Shown: positions 1-8,034 of the stretch, in pieces | Position numbering within the stretch: position 1 is the first letter of the stretch | How the letters are laid out: the number at the start of each line of letters is the position of its first letter | From: Muribaculaceae bacterium | GTDB lineage: Bacteria > Bacteroidota > Bacteroidia > Bacteroidales > Muribaculaceae | NCBI GenBank assembly: GCA_017405965.1 | Contig: JAFQZK010000015.1 | Coordinates: 280,354-344,353, forward strand | DNA: 64,000 nucleotides | Direction: 5' to 3' | Position numbers and translations under genes: made by a program | The notes under the pieces: generated by a model | Told to the model about the DNA's origin: nothing | Seen by the model: only the letters and a program-made list of their open reading frames with translations | Database searches by the model: none

Positions 1-128
1 CCGAAACCGAACACCAGAATGGCCAAACCGATGCCCGAAATGGCACCCAGGGCCAGACTGCCGTATCGCGAGCCGAGCCACAAGGCGCCCAGCACGATAC
101 AGAGTTGTAAAATCATTAGAGCTGACAT
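1..128 (-). CDS. Anaerobic C4-dicarboxylate transporter, DcuA/DcuB type (N-terminal fragment)
   Basis: Only the first 42 codons are inside the window; the gene continues to the left. It starts at the ATG on the minus strand at 128 and reads MSALMILQLCIVLGALWLGS, followed by a glycine-rich hydrophobic stretch with GAISGIGLAILVFGFG. This pattern of a first membrane helix, an ARYG/SRYG-like turn and a second helix ending in LVFGF is how DcuA/DcuB antiporters begin. Family members exchange fumarate, aspartate or malate for succinate across the inner membrane, which suits a fumarate-respiring anaerobe. The leader between this gene and the porin gene is made of short repeats. The assignment rests on a short stretch, so DcuA and DcuB cannot be told apart. 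Confidence 0.7.
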   Translation of the reverse strand, partial: MSALMILQLCIVLGALWLGSRYGSLALGAISGIGLAILVFGF

Positions 129-250
129 ATCTTTTTACTTAATAGTGAATAGTTTACGATTATCAGATAAGAGATAAAAGATAAGAGACGGGTTCCACCT
201 TTTTATGATTCACACCTCACTTCTAACTCCTAATTTCTAACTCCTAACTA
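129..250 (-). repeat. Degenerate 7-nt period repeats in the leader of the dcu-type gene
   Basis: Read on the minus strand, this gap contains successive heptamers AGTTAGG, AGTTAGA, AATTAGG, AGTTAGA, AGTGAGG, then TATCTTT, TATCTCT, TATCTGA, then ACTATTC, ACTATTA, just before the ATG at 128. The words change along the gap but the spacing stays 7. It belongs to the same class as the arrays at 42463, 55392 and 56393. Confidence 0.6.
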
Positions 251-251
251 A

Positions 252-1373
252 TTAGTAGCGGATGGATACCTGCACAAACACGGTGCTGTAGTCGGGGTCG
301 GCAAGGGCGCGGTCGTGTGTAAAGCAGTACTCGGTCTGTACCTCGAGGTACTTGCAGAAGCGGTAATTCAGACCCACCTCATAGTTGGTTTTGGCGGCCA
401 CGCTCGAGGCGGTGGGACGATAGAGGTCATAGCGCGCCTTGGCCATCAGTTTGTCCTTGACAACGGGAACGATGGCGAGGGCGTAGATACCGTCGCTCTT
501 GTCGTTGGCCACCTCGTTGCCGTTCTTGTCGGTGTAGGTTTTGATGGTAAGGTCACTGGCGTTAGCCGAATTCTGGTAAGTCGTGGCAAAGCCGCGGCCT
601 GTCGAGTGGATGTACTCGGTGCGCAGCTGCAGGTCGCCCTTCTTGTACTCGGCACTGAAGGCGTAGCGGTGCTGGCGCAGGCTCACCGTCTGGCCTCCGC
701 CCTTGCGGGCATAGGAGCCTTCCCAACCGAAGGCACCCAGGCGCATGCCGCTGATGGGCATCACCCATGCGCCGCCGATGATATCCTTGCGCTCATCCAC
801 ATCCTTGACATTGATGCCCTGGCCGTTGAACACACCCACCTGATAGTGCAGCAGGTTGCGGCCGCTGCTGTTCTTCAGGAAGTCACCCTGGAACTGCAGA
901 CCGATGTCGCGGCCGTTGCTGGCATGCATACCATCGCGGTCGCTGAAGCCAGCCAACTTGCTCACGGGCTGCGAGTAACCCATGAAGCCCTGATCAATCG
1001 GGTTCATCGGGTTCTCGTAGGTGAACGGGCGCTTGAACTGGCCCAACTTCACGCGGAAGAAGTCAAACTTCTGCCATTCCATGAAGTAGTCCACCAGTCT
1101 GGGACTGCTGCCCAGCGTCGTGGTGTTGCCGTTGATCTGGCCCTGGATTTTGTAATAGAAATCGTTGAGGATCCGGCCCTCGATCGATGCTCTGACGAGC
1201 CTCAGGTCAAACGAATTGCTGTTGCCTGCATCCTGGAACGTCGCTTGATAGGACGCCATGGCGAAGCCGCTGAACTTGGGCTTGGTGAAAATAGCGTTAT
1301 TGCCGTCGCCTTGAGCAAAAACCGGGAGCAGCAGTATAGATGCCATCAGCATCAAGAGTAGTCGTTTTGTCAT
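252..1373 (-). CDS. OprP/OprO-like phosphate-selective porin family protein
   Basis: 373 residues with a signal peptide (about residues 1-20, MTKRLLLMLMASILLLPVFA) and a beta-barrel body that ends in an aromatic residue (VSIRY), as outer-membrane proteins do. The N-terminal pattern KPKFSGFAMASYQATF, the block RLVRASIEGRILNDFYYKIQGQ (given here only as its key start RLVRASIEG) and LGQFKRPFTYENP match the Porin_O_P family. These trimeric porins pass anions such as phosphate or polyphosphate in Proteobacteria; in Bacteroidales the substrate is usually unknown. A TATATTTG -7-like box lies at 1406-1413 on the minus strand, but its -33 partner is poorly spaced. The gene stands alone, followed by the dcu-type gene on the same strand. 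Confidence 0.85.
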   Translation of the reverse strand: MTKRLLLMLMASILLLPVFAQGDGNNAIFTKPKFSGFAMASYQATFQDAGNSNSFDLRLVRASIEGRILNDFYYKIQGQINGNTTTLGSSPRLVDYFMEWQKFDFFRVKLGQFKRPFTYENPMNPIDQGFMGYSQPVSKLAGFSDRDGMHASNGRDIGLQFQGDFLKNSSGRNLLHYQVGVFNGQGINVKDVDERKDIIGGAWVMPISGMRLGAFGWEGSYARKGGGQTVSLRQHRYAFSAEYKKGDLQLRTEYIHSTGRGFATTYQNSANASDLTIKTYTDKNGNEVANDKSDGIYALAIVPVVKDKLMAKARYDLYRPTASSVAAKTNYEVGLNYRFCKYLEVQTEYCFTHDRALADPDYSTVFVQVSIRY

Positions 1374-1496
1374 ATTGCTGTTGTTTTGGAGGTTAATATT
1401 TTTCGCAAATATAAGAATAAAACATGAACAATAAGCTTTTTTAGGCGAAGAAACTGTTATTTTTTTGGTTAATCGGGTAATTTAGTGCGGTTTTAA

Positions 1497-1528
1497 TTTG
1501 CTGTTTGATTGAAATATGTGTATTTTTG
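1497..1528 (+). promoter_or_regulatory. Bacteroidota-type promoter for the secreted 525-residue protein
   Basis: TTTG at 1497-1500, a 20-nt spacer and TATTTTTG at 1521-1528 match the TTTG/TAnnTTTG promoter of Bacteroidota. The gene starts 44 nt downstream at 1573. Confidence 0.7.
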
Positions 1529-1572
1529 CAAAAAATCTCTTATATTATTAACACCTAAATCCCATCGTTATT

Positions 1573-3150
1573 ATGAGGAATTTTTTTCTACTTCTGTTGT
1601 CTGCCGTCTTGTCGATGGCGGTGAGTGCACATGCTGTGCAAAACGTCAAGTTGCCCAGGCCTGATCAGGGCAAGGCACGCCACTCCATGACCGTGCCCCG
1701 TGCCGATTTCACTCCCTCGTTGAGAACCGCTGCTCCTCAACTGATGGATGCTGTCGTTACACCTCCTGCCGACATGGAGGCTCGCGGTTACCGCATGAAT
1801 GCCTACATCTTCGACGGCTCGAGCTGGGAAGTTGTGGACCGCGTGTTGCAAATCGGCTTTGATGGCGATGACGTGTATCTGCAAGGTTTCAGTGTCTATC
1901 TGCCTGAAGCTTGGATCAAGGGTGCGCTCAATGAGGATCATACCCAGATCACCTTCCCCATGCAGTACTACGGTGACTACTATGGCTACGACCTCTACTT
2001 CTATCCTGTCAGCCCGTTAAGCGATGGCTATGAGCTCATCGATGCCGTGTTTGATTATGATGAGCGTGCCGACGTCCTCATCCTGAATCAGGACCAGGTC
2101 TGCTACATTCTCGAGAATGCCCATCCCGATGAGTTGGGCTGGTACTACCAGTATGACAGTGAAATGTCCATCACCTCCGACTTGGGAACCGTGGTTGTGC
2201 CCGAGGGCCTGGAAACTCAGCCCTATATGCTGACAGGCTATTATATGGGTTACTATGAGGATATCGACATGTGGTTCGAAGGCGATCCCTTGATGGGCAG
2301 TGCCAGGGTAGGCTTTGACGGTGATGACATCTATGTGCAGGGTCTGTGCTCCTACCTGTCCAAAGTTTGGGTGAAGGGCCATCGTGAGGGCGACAGCTAT
2401 GTGTTTGACAACGGCCAGTACTTCGGCCCGTTTACTCTCGCTGGCGATATCTATCCGCTCTACTTCATGGGATGCGCACCCGAGACCAATGATGCCGAGC
2501 CGTTCACGTTGACACTGGATCCCGAGACCGGTGCTCTTGTAGCACAGCAGTGGTATGCCATTTGTGACAATGACATGGAGGTGAACTGGTATGACCTGCT
2601 GGGCAGTGTCGTGCTCACGCCCATGGTTGACGAGCCTGCTGTTCCCGCCGAGCCCTCGGTGCTGTATTATGAGTACTATCCCGATGAGGATCTGGGCTTC
2701 CTGATTCTGGACATCCCCGTTGTTGATGTTGAAGGCAAGCCGTTGCTGACCGACCGTTTGGGTTATCAGCTCTTCTGCGACTACGGTGAGGGCCCCGAGC
2801 CTTACATCTTCTGGGCCGACATTTACGGCTTTGAACAGGACGAGACCATTATCCCCTACAGTTTCAACGATGACATGAACATTCTGATGGGTGGTCAGTT
2901 GGTAGTGGTTTACTTCATAGGCGAGGACATTCAGCGCATCGGTGTGCAGAGCGTCTATTTCGGCGGAAATGAGATGAACGAGAGCGAGATCGGCTGGTAT
3001 GACCTCAACATGACGGGCATTGCCACTGTCACTGCCGATGACAACCGCGCTGTCGAGTACTACGACCTGATGGGTCGCCGTGTCGATGCCGCCAAGTTGA
3101 CTCCTGGCATCTATGTGACCAGCGATGGCCGCAAGATCCTTGTCAAGTGA
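1573..3150 (+). CDS. Secreted two-repeat protein with a C-terminal sorting-type tail
   Basis: 525 residues of unknown function. The signal peptide is MRNFFLLLLSAVLSMAVSAHA. Two related segments follow: one near residues 75-150 with IGFDGDDVYLQGFSVYLPEA then W-KG, and one near 235-300 with VGFDGDDIYVQGLCSYLSKV then W-KG. They look like an internal duplication of a domain rich in Tyr, Asp and Gly. The last 30 residues (YYDLMGRRVD, PGIYVTSDGRKILVK) resemble the tail found on many Bacteroidales exported proteins, similar to a type IX secretion CTD. No catalytic motif was recognised. The gene is a single transcription unit between its own promoter and the hairpin at 3171. Location outside the cell or on its surface is inferred. 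Confidence 0.75.
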   Translation: MRNFFLLLLSAVLSMAVSAHAVQNVKLPRPDQGKARHSMTVPRADFTPSLRTAAPQLMDAVVTPPADMEARGYRMNAYIFDGSSWEVVDRVLQIGFDGDDVYLQGFSVYLPEAWIKGALNEDHTQITFPMQYYGDYYGYDLYFYPVSPLSDGYELIDAVFDYDERADVLILNQDQVCYILENAHPDELGWYYQYDSEMSITSDLGTVVVPEGLETQPYMLTGYYMGYYEDIDMWFEGDPLMGSARVGFDGDDIYVQGLCSYLSKVWVKGHREGDSYVFDNGQYFGPFTLAGDIYPLYFMGCAPETNDAEPFTLTLDPETGALVAQQWYAICDNDMEVNWYDLLGSVVLTPMVDEPAVPAEPSVLYYEYYPDEDLGFLILDIPVVDVEGKPLLTDRLGYQLFCDYGEGPEPYIFWADIYGFEQDETIIPYSFNDDMNILMGGQLVVVYFIGEDIQRIGVQSVYFGGNEMNESEIGWYDLNMTGIATVTADDNRAVEYYDLMGRRVDAAKLTPGIYVTSDGRKILVK

Positions 3151-3170
3151 CCTGACTAGACAAACAGCAA

Positions 3171-3210
3171 CAGCCCCCGTTCAGTTCTTGCAACGGGGGC
3201 TGACTTTTTT
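3171..3210 (+). terminator. Rho-independent terminator after the secreted protein gene
   Basis: An 11-bp stem, CAGCCCCCGTT at 3171-3181 with AACGGGGGCTG at 3192-3202, is followed by a T run at 3205-3210. Confidence 0.9.
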
Positions 3211-3273
3211 ATAGCCAAATGATATATCATTTGTTGGCAGGGCAGGTGATTCGCAAAAAGGAGTAACCGATGA

Positions 3274-3305
3274 TTTGCACCTGTCGGTGAGAATATCTAT
3301 TTTTG
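3274..3305 (+). promoter_or_regulatory. Bacteroidota-type promoter for the LRR protein gene
   Basis: TTTG at 3274-3277, a 20-nt spacer and TATTTTTG at 3298-3305. The start codon is 35 nt further on. Confidence 0.7.
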
Positions 3306-3339
3306 CAGTCGATAAACCAATAGAAAATAGAAACAGAAT

Positions 3340-5181
3340 ATGAAATCCAGACAATTCCTGAAATGGGCATTGGCCTTGCTGCTTGTTGCGGTGACTGTGA
3401 TGCCTGCCGGTGCACAGTACGGCCGTCGTGGCGACAAGCGCTACAACGATCGTTACAGCCGTGCCAACACTCATGGCGACGTGGTGGAACTGCGTCTCAA
3501 CAACGCTGGTACGCTCGAGGAGAAGATGCCCGCTAATATGATGGACCGTGTGCGTCTCTTGCGCATCGATGGCCCCATGGACTCCAAGGACTTTGAGTTC
3601 ATCAAGAAACTGTGTAAACGCTCGCGCTGTGTCGATGACCGCGACCGCAAGATAGACAATTATCTGGACTTGGAGCTGGAGCGCGCACGCATCATGAGTG
3701 CCAGCTCCAGGGGGTTGTTCGGCAGCAGCGGCGAGCGCGACGTGCTGGGCGATGCCCTGTCCCACTGCAGCAACCTGCGCTCCATCGTGTTGCCTGAACG
3801 CACCAAGCGCATCGGCAACGGTGCCCTTCGCGGTTGCAGTGACCTGGAAGAGGTCATCATGCCGCCGGGCGTGAGGTCGTTGGGTGATAATGCCTTCGAC
3901 GGCTGCTACAAGCTGGAATACATTATCCTCCCTGACGGGCTTGAAACCATTGGTGAGGAGTGTTTCGACGGCTGTTCCAGGCTGACCAGCATCAATCTGC
4001 CGTACTCGCTCGCCGAGATTGGCAAGAGAGCGTTCAAGGGCACCGGTTTGAAGCGCGTCTCATTGCCTTCAGATCTGCAGGTGCTTGGGGCTGAAGCCTT
4101 TGATGAAACGTCGATAACTGAACTCCACTTGCCCGCTTCGACCCAGATTGTTGACAATAACCTGGGACGGATGAAGAAACTGGAGGAAATCACCGTGGAG
4201 AGAGGCAGCCGCTACTATACCTACGAGGACGGTGTGCTCTATGACAACACTGGCAGCGTGCTGCTGTGTTGTCCTGCCGCCCGTACAGGCGGATTCATGG
4301 TCCCTGACGGGGTGGAGGAGATCGGCTGGAGCGCTTTCGCCTACTCGCAATTGTCAGACATCGGTCTGCCCGACGGTGTGACGCATATTGCAGCCTCGGC
4401 CTTCTACGAGAGTAGTCAACTCAGGAACGTGCTCATTCCCGCTAGCGTCAAGTCGATCGGCGAAACGGCCTTCTACGGCTGTAGCCGTCTGCAGCGTGTG
4501 GACTTGGCCAACGTCACAACTTTGGGCAAAAAGGCATTTCAGGATTGCAAGGCGCTGGAGTCGGTGATTGCCGATAATTTAGGCATCGTGCCGCAATCAG
4601 CTTTTGAAAGCTGCTCGGCATTGACCTCGGTCGAGTTGTCGTCCGATATCAACACCATCGGCGAGCATGCCTTCAAGAATTGCAAGGCGTTGACCCATAT
4701 CGCTTTGCCGGCTATGTTGACGACCATCAATAAGGAGGCCTTCGAGAACTGCCCCTTGGCATCGCTGGAGCTGCCCGGAAGGTTGGTCACCATCGGCGAG
4801 CGGGCCTTCAAGAACTGCAAGGGCCTGACGAGCGTGCAGGTGCCCGACGTGTGTGTGACAATAGACAAAGAGGCTTTCCGCGACTGCACGTCGCTCGTCG
4901 AGATAGACTTGGGTGAGGGTTTGCTTCGCCTGGGCGACAACGCCTTGCGCGAGACTGCCATCACCACGCTCATCCTCCCCGAGACCTTGACCGAGGTGGG
5001 CAAGAAAGTCACCGAGAAGTGCAAGCACCTGACTCGCATCGAGTGCCATGCCATTGTGCCGCCCAAGCTCGATGGCGTGAGCAACAACAAGGTCGAAGTC
5101 TATGTCCCCGCCACCTCGGTCAACGCCTACCATAGCGCCAAGAACTGGAAAAACTTCAAAACAATCCTTCCCCTCGAATAA
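3340..5181 (+). CDS. BspA-like leucine-rich repeat (LRR_5) surface protein
   Basis: 613 residues. The signal peptide is MKSRQFLKWALALLLVAVTVMPAGAQ. From about residue 130 to 600 there are many about 23-residue repeats of the form xIGxxAFxxCxxLxxVxLPxxLxxI (for example IGEHAFKNCKALTHIALP and IGERAFKNCKGLTSVQVP), which is the Treponema/BspA class of LRR. The family builds curved solenoids used for binding host or bacterial surface partners. Residues 30-120 are charged and not repeat-like. No lipobox and no clear C-terminal sorting domain are seen; the end (YHSAKNWKNFKTILPLE) is a typical last half repeat. The stop codon TAA at 5179-5181 overlaps an ATG of the mutY frame, but the mutY start is probably further on. 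Confidence 0.88.
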   Translation: MKSRQFLKWALALLLVAVTVMPAGAQYGRRGDKRYNDRYSRANTHGDVVELRLNNAGTLEEKMPANMMDRVRLLRIDGPMDSKDFEFIKKLCKRSRCVDDRDRKIDNYLDLELERARIMSASSRGLFGSSGERDVLGDALSHCSNLRSIVLPERTKRIGNGALRGCSDLEEVIMPPGVRSLGDNAFDGCYKLEYIILPDGLETIGEECFDGCSRLTSINLPYSLAEIGKRAFKGTGLKRVSLPSDLQVLGAEAFDETSITELHLPASTQIVDNNLGRMKKLEEITVERGSRYYTYEDGVLYDNTGSVLLCCPAARTGGFMVPDGVEEIGWSAFAYSQLSDIGLPDGVTHIAASAFYESSQLRNVLIPASVKSIGETAFYGCSRLQRVDLANVTTLGKKAFQDCKALESVIADNLGIVPQSAFESCSALTSVELSSDINTIGEHAFKNCKALTHIALPAMLTTINKEAFENCPLASLELPGRLVTIGERAFKNCKGLTSVQVPDVCVTIDKEAFRDCTSLVEIDLGEGLLRLGDNALRETAITTLILPETLTEVGKKVTEKCKHLTRIECHAIVPPKLDGVSNNKVEVYVPATSVNAYHSAKNWKNFKTILPLE

Positions 5182-5228
5182 TGGGACACCGAGGACGGCA
5201 CTTTTATCCCGTTTTTACGAAAAGAATG

Positions 5229-6245
5229 ATGGTACAGTCATCGTTTACAGCATCGTTGTTGAGGTGGTTTGCGCAGTATGGTCGCGAATTGCCTTGGCGC
5301 GGCATCGGTGACCCTTACGGCATCTGGGTGAGCGAGGTCATCCTGCAGCAGACTCGCATCGATCAGGGGACCGACTATTGGCACCGCTTCATGAAGCGAT
5401 TCCCGACGGTCGAGGCTCTGGCCGCTGCCAGCGAGGACGAGGTGCTGCGGCTGTGGCAGGGGCTGGGCTATTACAGCCGAGCTCGCAACTTGCACGCTGC
5501 CGCCCGCCAGATAGTTGAGCAAGGCGGTTTCCCGAGCACCATCGAGGGCCTGAGGGCTTTGAAAGGGGTAGGGGATTACACCGCTGCTGCTGTGGGTTCA
5601 ATGGCGTTCAATCTGCCTGCAGCAGCCGTTGACGGCAACGTCTATCGTGTTCTGGCCCGTCACTACGGCATCGATGTGCCCATCAACACCACGCGCGGCA
5701 AGCACACTTTCGAGGCTCTGGCCCGGGAACTGTTACCCGTTGGCGAAGCAGGGACGTTCAATCAGGCGATGATGGACTTCGGTGCCACCTGGTGCACACC
5801 GCGTTCACCCCGTTGCCTGGACTGCCCTGTAGCCGAGACGTGTGAAGCCCTGCGCACGGGCCGTGTTGACAGCCTGCCCGTCAAGGAAAAGAAACTCAAA
5901 GTGAGGGAACGCCGTTTTTCCTATATTTACATCCGTCACCAGGGGATGATGGCCCTGCGCCGTCGTCCCGAGGGTGATATCTGGCAAGGCCTGTGGGAAC
6001 CCCTGTTCATCGAGGACGCTCCGTTGCCCGACCTGGGCTGCCCGCTCACGTTGCTGGCCAGCGGAGTGAAGCATGTGCTCACCCATCGTGTACTGCTGGC
6101 CGACTTTTATCTGGCTGAGCCCGATGAGCGCCCAGTACTTGCCGATGAATACCAGTGGATAGATGAACACAACCTCGATGACTATGCCTTGCCGCGCCTC
6201 GTGACCAGGCTGCTGGAACTGTTGCCCGCCTCATCGCCGGATTGA
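5229..6245 (+). CDS. mutY: A/G-specific adenine DNA glycosylase MutY
   Basis: Removes adenine mispaired with 8-oxoguanine in base excision repair. From the chosen start (MVQSSFTASLLRWF, 338 residues) the catalytic Glu is E36 in WVSEVILQQT, the helix-hairpin-helix is LKGVGDYTAAAVG and the catalytic Asp is D135 in VDGNVYRV. The iron-sulphur cluster ligands are C189, C196, C199 and C205 (C-x6-C-x2-C-x5-C). The C-terminal third is the NUDIX-like domain that reads 8-oxoG. The frame is open back to an ATG at 5181, overlapping the LRR stop, but homologues begin close to the ASLLRWF helix, so 5226 or 5229 is preferred. It may be co-transcribed with the LRR gene. Confidence 0.93.
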   Translation: MVQSSFTASLLRWFAQYGRELPWRGIGDPYGIWVSEVILQQTRIDQGTDYWHRFMKRFPTVEALAAASEDEVLRLWQGLGYYSRARNLHAAARQIVEQGGFPSTIEGLRALKGVGDYTAAAVGSMAFNLPAAAVDGNVYRVLARHYGIDVPINTTRGKHTFEALARELLPVGEAGTFNQAMMDFGATWCTPRSPRCLDCPVAETCEALRTGRVDSLPVKEKKLKVRERRFSYIYIRHQGMMALRRRPEGDIWQGLWEPLFIEDAPLPDLGCPLTLLASGVKHVLTHRVLLADFYLAEPDERPVLADEYQWIDEHNLDDYALPRLVTRLLELLPASSPD

Positions 6246-6268
6246 CACACTAATGCATCGCCATAAAA

Positions 6269-6306
6269 CAAACGAGGACGTGCAACACATGGCACGTCCT
6301 CGTTTG
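6269..6306. terminator. Convergent terminator between mutY and the lipoprotein cluster
   Basis: A perfect 15-bp stem (6269-6283 with 6292-6306, core ACGAGGACGTGC) has an 8-nt loop. The minus-strand side runs into TTTTATGG, so it ends the leftward lipoprotein transcript well. On the plus strand the T run is poor. Confidence 0.85.
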
Positions 6307-6327
6307 CTGTGTTATGTAACGATGATG

Positions 6328-6756
6328 TCATTCCTCGGGAACGATGGGATTGATATCGAAATTGTAGGTCCGGATTCGCTCGCTCTTTTTGACGATCTCG
6401 CCAGATAAATTGGCGCGCACCAGGTGCAAGAGGCAAGTCAGGTGTTCGGCTTTTCCGTTGTACATTTCGTTATAGCGCTGGTACAGTTCATCACAGGCCA
6501 AGATGACGGCATCGTCATCACCATTAGCGGTCTTCTTGGGGTAAGCCGTTTGGATGACTTCTTTCATCATGGCGATGGGACTGTAGTAACGGTCGGTATG
6601 ATCTTCGGCCCCGTTGACCAGGAACCCTTCCTCGACCTCGATGTAGTAGCCGATGGCCGTATCGGGCTCGTCGTCTTTACTGCATGAGGTGAGTGTTGCG
6701 ATGATGGCGAGCATCATTAGCAGGCCCCCCCACAGGAGATGGTGTTGTTGTCGCAT
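6328..6756 (-). CDS. Lipoprotein of a local paralogous family (copy A)
   Basis: 142 residues. A hydrophobic leader ends in the lipobox LTSC, followed by KDDEPD. The mature part shares an order of motifs with the proteins at 7363 and 8035: IGYYIEVE, a variable segment, then a helix MMKEVIQTAYPKK, a GDDDAVILACDELYQ block and a C-terminal SGEIVKKSERIRTYNF strand. No family name is recognised. The Asp right after the lipid Cys region may favour surface display, which is only an inference. No good promoter was seen directly upstream. Confidence 0.7.
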   Translation of the reverse strand: MRQQHHLLWGGLLMMLAIIATLTSCSKDDEPDTAIGYYIEVEEGFLVNGAEDHTDRYYSPIAMMKEVIQTAYPKKTANGDDDAVILACDELYQRYNEMYNGKAEHLTCLLHLVRANLSGEIVKKSERIRTYNFDINPIVPEE

Positions 6757-6822
6757 AGTACTGGCGAATTGATTGTGTCGTGAAAAATCTCAATAAGAAT
6801 TCTTGTCGCATGATGGCAGACC

Positions 6823-6873
6823 TTGTGTCAAGACACAAACACATGGCCCGATCTGGCATCGTGGCCATGTGTT
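6823..6873. repeat. Two adjacent inverted repeats
   Basis: TTGTGTC-AA-GACACAA at 6823-6838, and AACACATGGCC at 6838-6848 pairing with GGCCATGTGTT at 6863-6873. They lie between two leftward genes. The larger one may slow or end transcription of the dockerin-loop gene, but no T run follows it. Confidence 0.5.
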
Positions 6874-6920
6874 GTATGGGTCTATGACGCTTGAGGCATC
6901 AAAAGCCGGGAGGAGTGCTC

Positions 6921-7271
6921 TTATTCTTCTTTGTTTTTCTCCTCGTTGATGGCCTTGGTCACATCTTTGATGCTGGGCGATGACTCCTTGGTCTTGAGGG
7001 TCGTCTGAATCAGTTCGTTAACCGATGACTTTTTCCCCCTCATGGGACGAGCCTGGTTGCCATTCTGCTCGTTGTTGACGAGTGTTGTAACATCGGTGAT
7101 GTTGACAGCGCCGTCGTGGTTCGCATCAAGGTTGGTTGCCATGATGGTCGTGCTGGGACCGCCAGCATTCAGGATGAAGTTGATGCACCTGTCGATAAGG
7201 GCATTGTTGTCGGCCTTTGCCATCGGGCAAAGTGCCACAACACAGATAATTAGCGTAAAGATTTTCTTCAT
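6921..7271 (-). CDS. Small exported protein with a dockerin-type calcium loop
   Basis: 116 residues from the ATG at 7271, which gives a clean signal peptide MKKIFTLIICVVALCPMAKA. An upstream in-frame ATG at 7304 would sit inside the promoter's -7 box and is rejected. Near residues 48-60 is DANHDGAVNITD, a 12-residue EF-hand/dockerin loop with Asp or Asn at positions 1, 3, 5 and Asp at 12. Only one such loop is present; true dockerins carry two. The C-terminal half is charged (SIKDVTKAINEEKNKEE) and may be helical, perhaps a cryptic second half with SPSIKDVTKAI. It sits inside the cluster of paralogous lipoproteins on the same strand. Confidence 0.7.
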   Translation of the reverse strand: MKKIFTLIICVVALCPMAKADNNALIDRCINFILNAGGPSTTIMATNLDANHDGAVNITDVTTLVNNEQNGNQARPMRGKKSSVNELIQTTLKTKESSPSIKDVTKAINEEKNKEE

Positions 7272-7301
7272 AGTCGTTTGTATTTTAATTGTTATTTTTG
7301 A

Positions 7302-7333
7302 CAAAGGTAGTGCAATAAATTGGATTCTGCAAG
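7302..7333 (-). promoter_or_regulatory. Bacteroidota-type promoter for the dockerin-loop gene
   Basis: On the minus strand CTTG (7330-7333), a 20-nt spacer and TACCTTTG (7302-7309). The chosen start codon is 31 nt downstream. Confidence 0.7.
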
Positions 7334-7362
7334 AATGTTACCGAAAATAATCATCCAGGAGC

Positions 7363-7839
7363 TTATTCCTCTAAACCGGGGGGCCTTGCGCCGAAATGAT
7401 AGGTCTTCAACGCAGTGCTCTTGACGACAATTTCGCCGTCCATCGAGGCACGATAGAGTTTGACGACACACACCGTGTTTTTCTCGTCGGCGCCATACAT
7501 TGATTTGTATTCGTTGTAGATATTGTCGAGAGCGGTAATGACCCCGACGTCGTTACCCTGATAATTGTTGACCGGGTAGGTGTATTGAAGGGCAGTCCTC
7601 ATGCGAATGATGGTGGTCGACAGCACGTCTTCCACAGGTGAGGCCGATGTTCCCTGGCTCTCGTCGTCACTCTCATGGAGACTGAGCCTCACTTGTGAAT
7701 CAATGGTCATGTAGTAGCCGATTAGCCAATCGGGTTCATCATGACCACATGAGGTGAGGATCCCCAAGGGCAGGATGAGTGCCACTGCGAGGAAAAGTCC
7801 TCGCAATGATATAAACAGATGTCGGTTGATATTGGCCAT
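7363..7839 (-). CDS. Lipoprotein of a local paralogous family (copy B)
   Basis: 158 residues with a long hydrophobic leader ending in the lipobox ILTSC, followed by GHDEPDW. It shares with copies A and C the segment IGYYMTID, a TTIIRMRTALQYTYP helix, GNDVGVITALDNIYN and a C-terminal DGEIVVKSTALKTYHF strand. Function is unknown. Copies A, B and C lie on the same strand in series and look like tandem duplicates that have diverged. Confidence 0.7.
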   Translation of the reverse strand: MANINRHLFISLRGLFLAVALILPLGILTSCGHDEPDWLIGYYMTIDSQVRLSLHESDDESQGTSASPVEDVLSTTIIRMRTALQYTYPVNNYQGNDVGVITALDNIYNEYKSMYGADEKNTVCVVKLYRASMDGEIVVKSTALKTYHFGARPPGLEE

Positions 7840-7876
7840 AGGAGTGTGAGATTACGAGTGAATGATTATGATGTCG

Positions 7877-7907
7877 CAAAGATAAAAAGTTAAAACGACA
7901 TTCACAA
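7877..7907 (-). promoter_or_regulatory. Bacteroidota-type promoter for lipoprotein copy B
   Basis: On the minus strand TTG (7905-7907, within CTTG-like context), a 20-nt spacer and TATCTTTG (7877-7884). Confidence 0.65.
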
Positions 7908-8034
7908 GCATAAGGGGTTAAAAATGCTTTCATCGCTACACCATTCCAACACAAAGGCCATTCCCTGGGCCGGCACCTGAATGTTTCCAACCCAGCAATC
8001 AGCAGGATGAAGCTTGAAGCCGATGTCACTAGAT

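Noticed and set aside
5181-5228. Upstream start of mutY overlapping the LRR stop codon
   Set aside because: The added 16 residues (MGHRGRHFYPVFTKRM) have no counterpart in MutY proteins; the ATG at 5226 or 5229 fits better.
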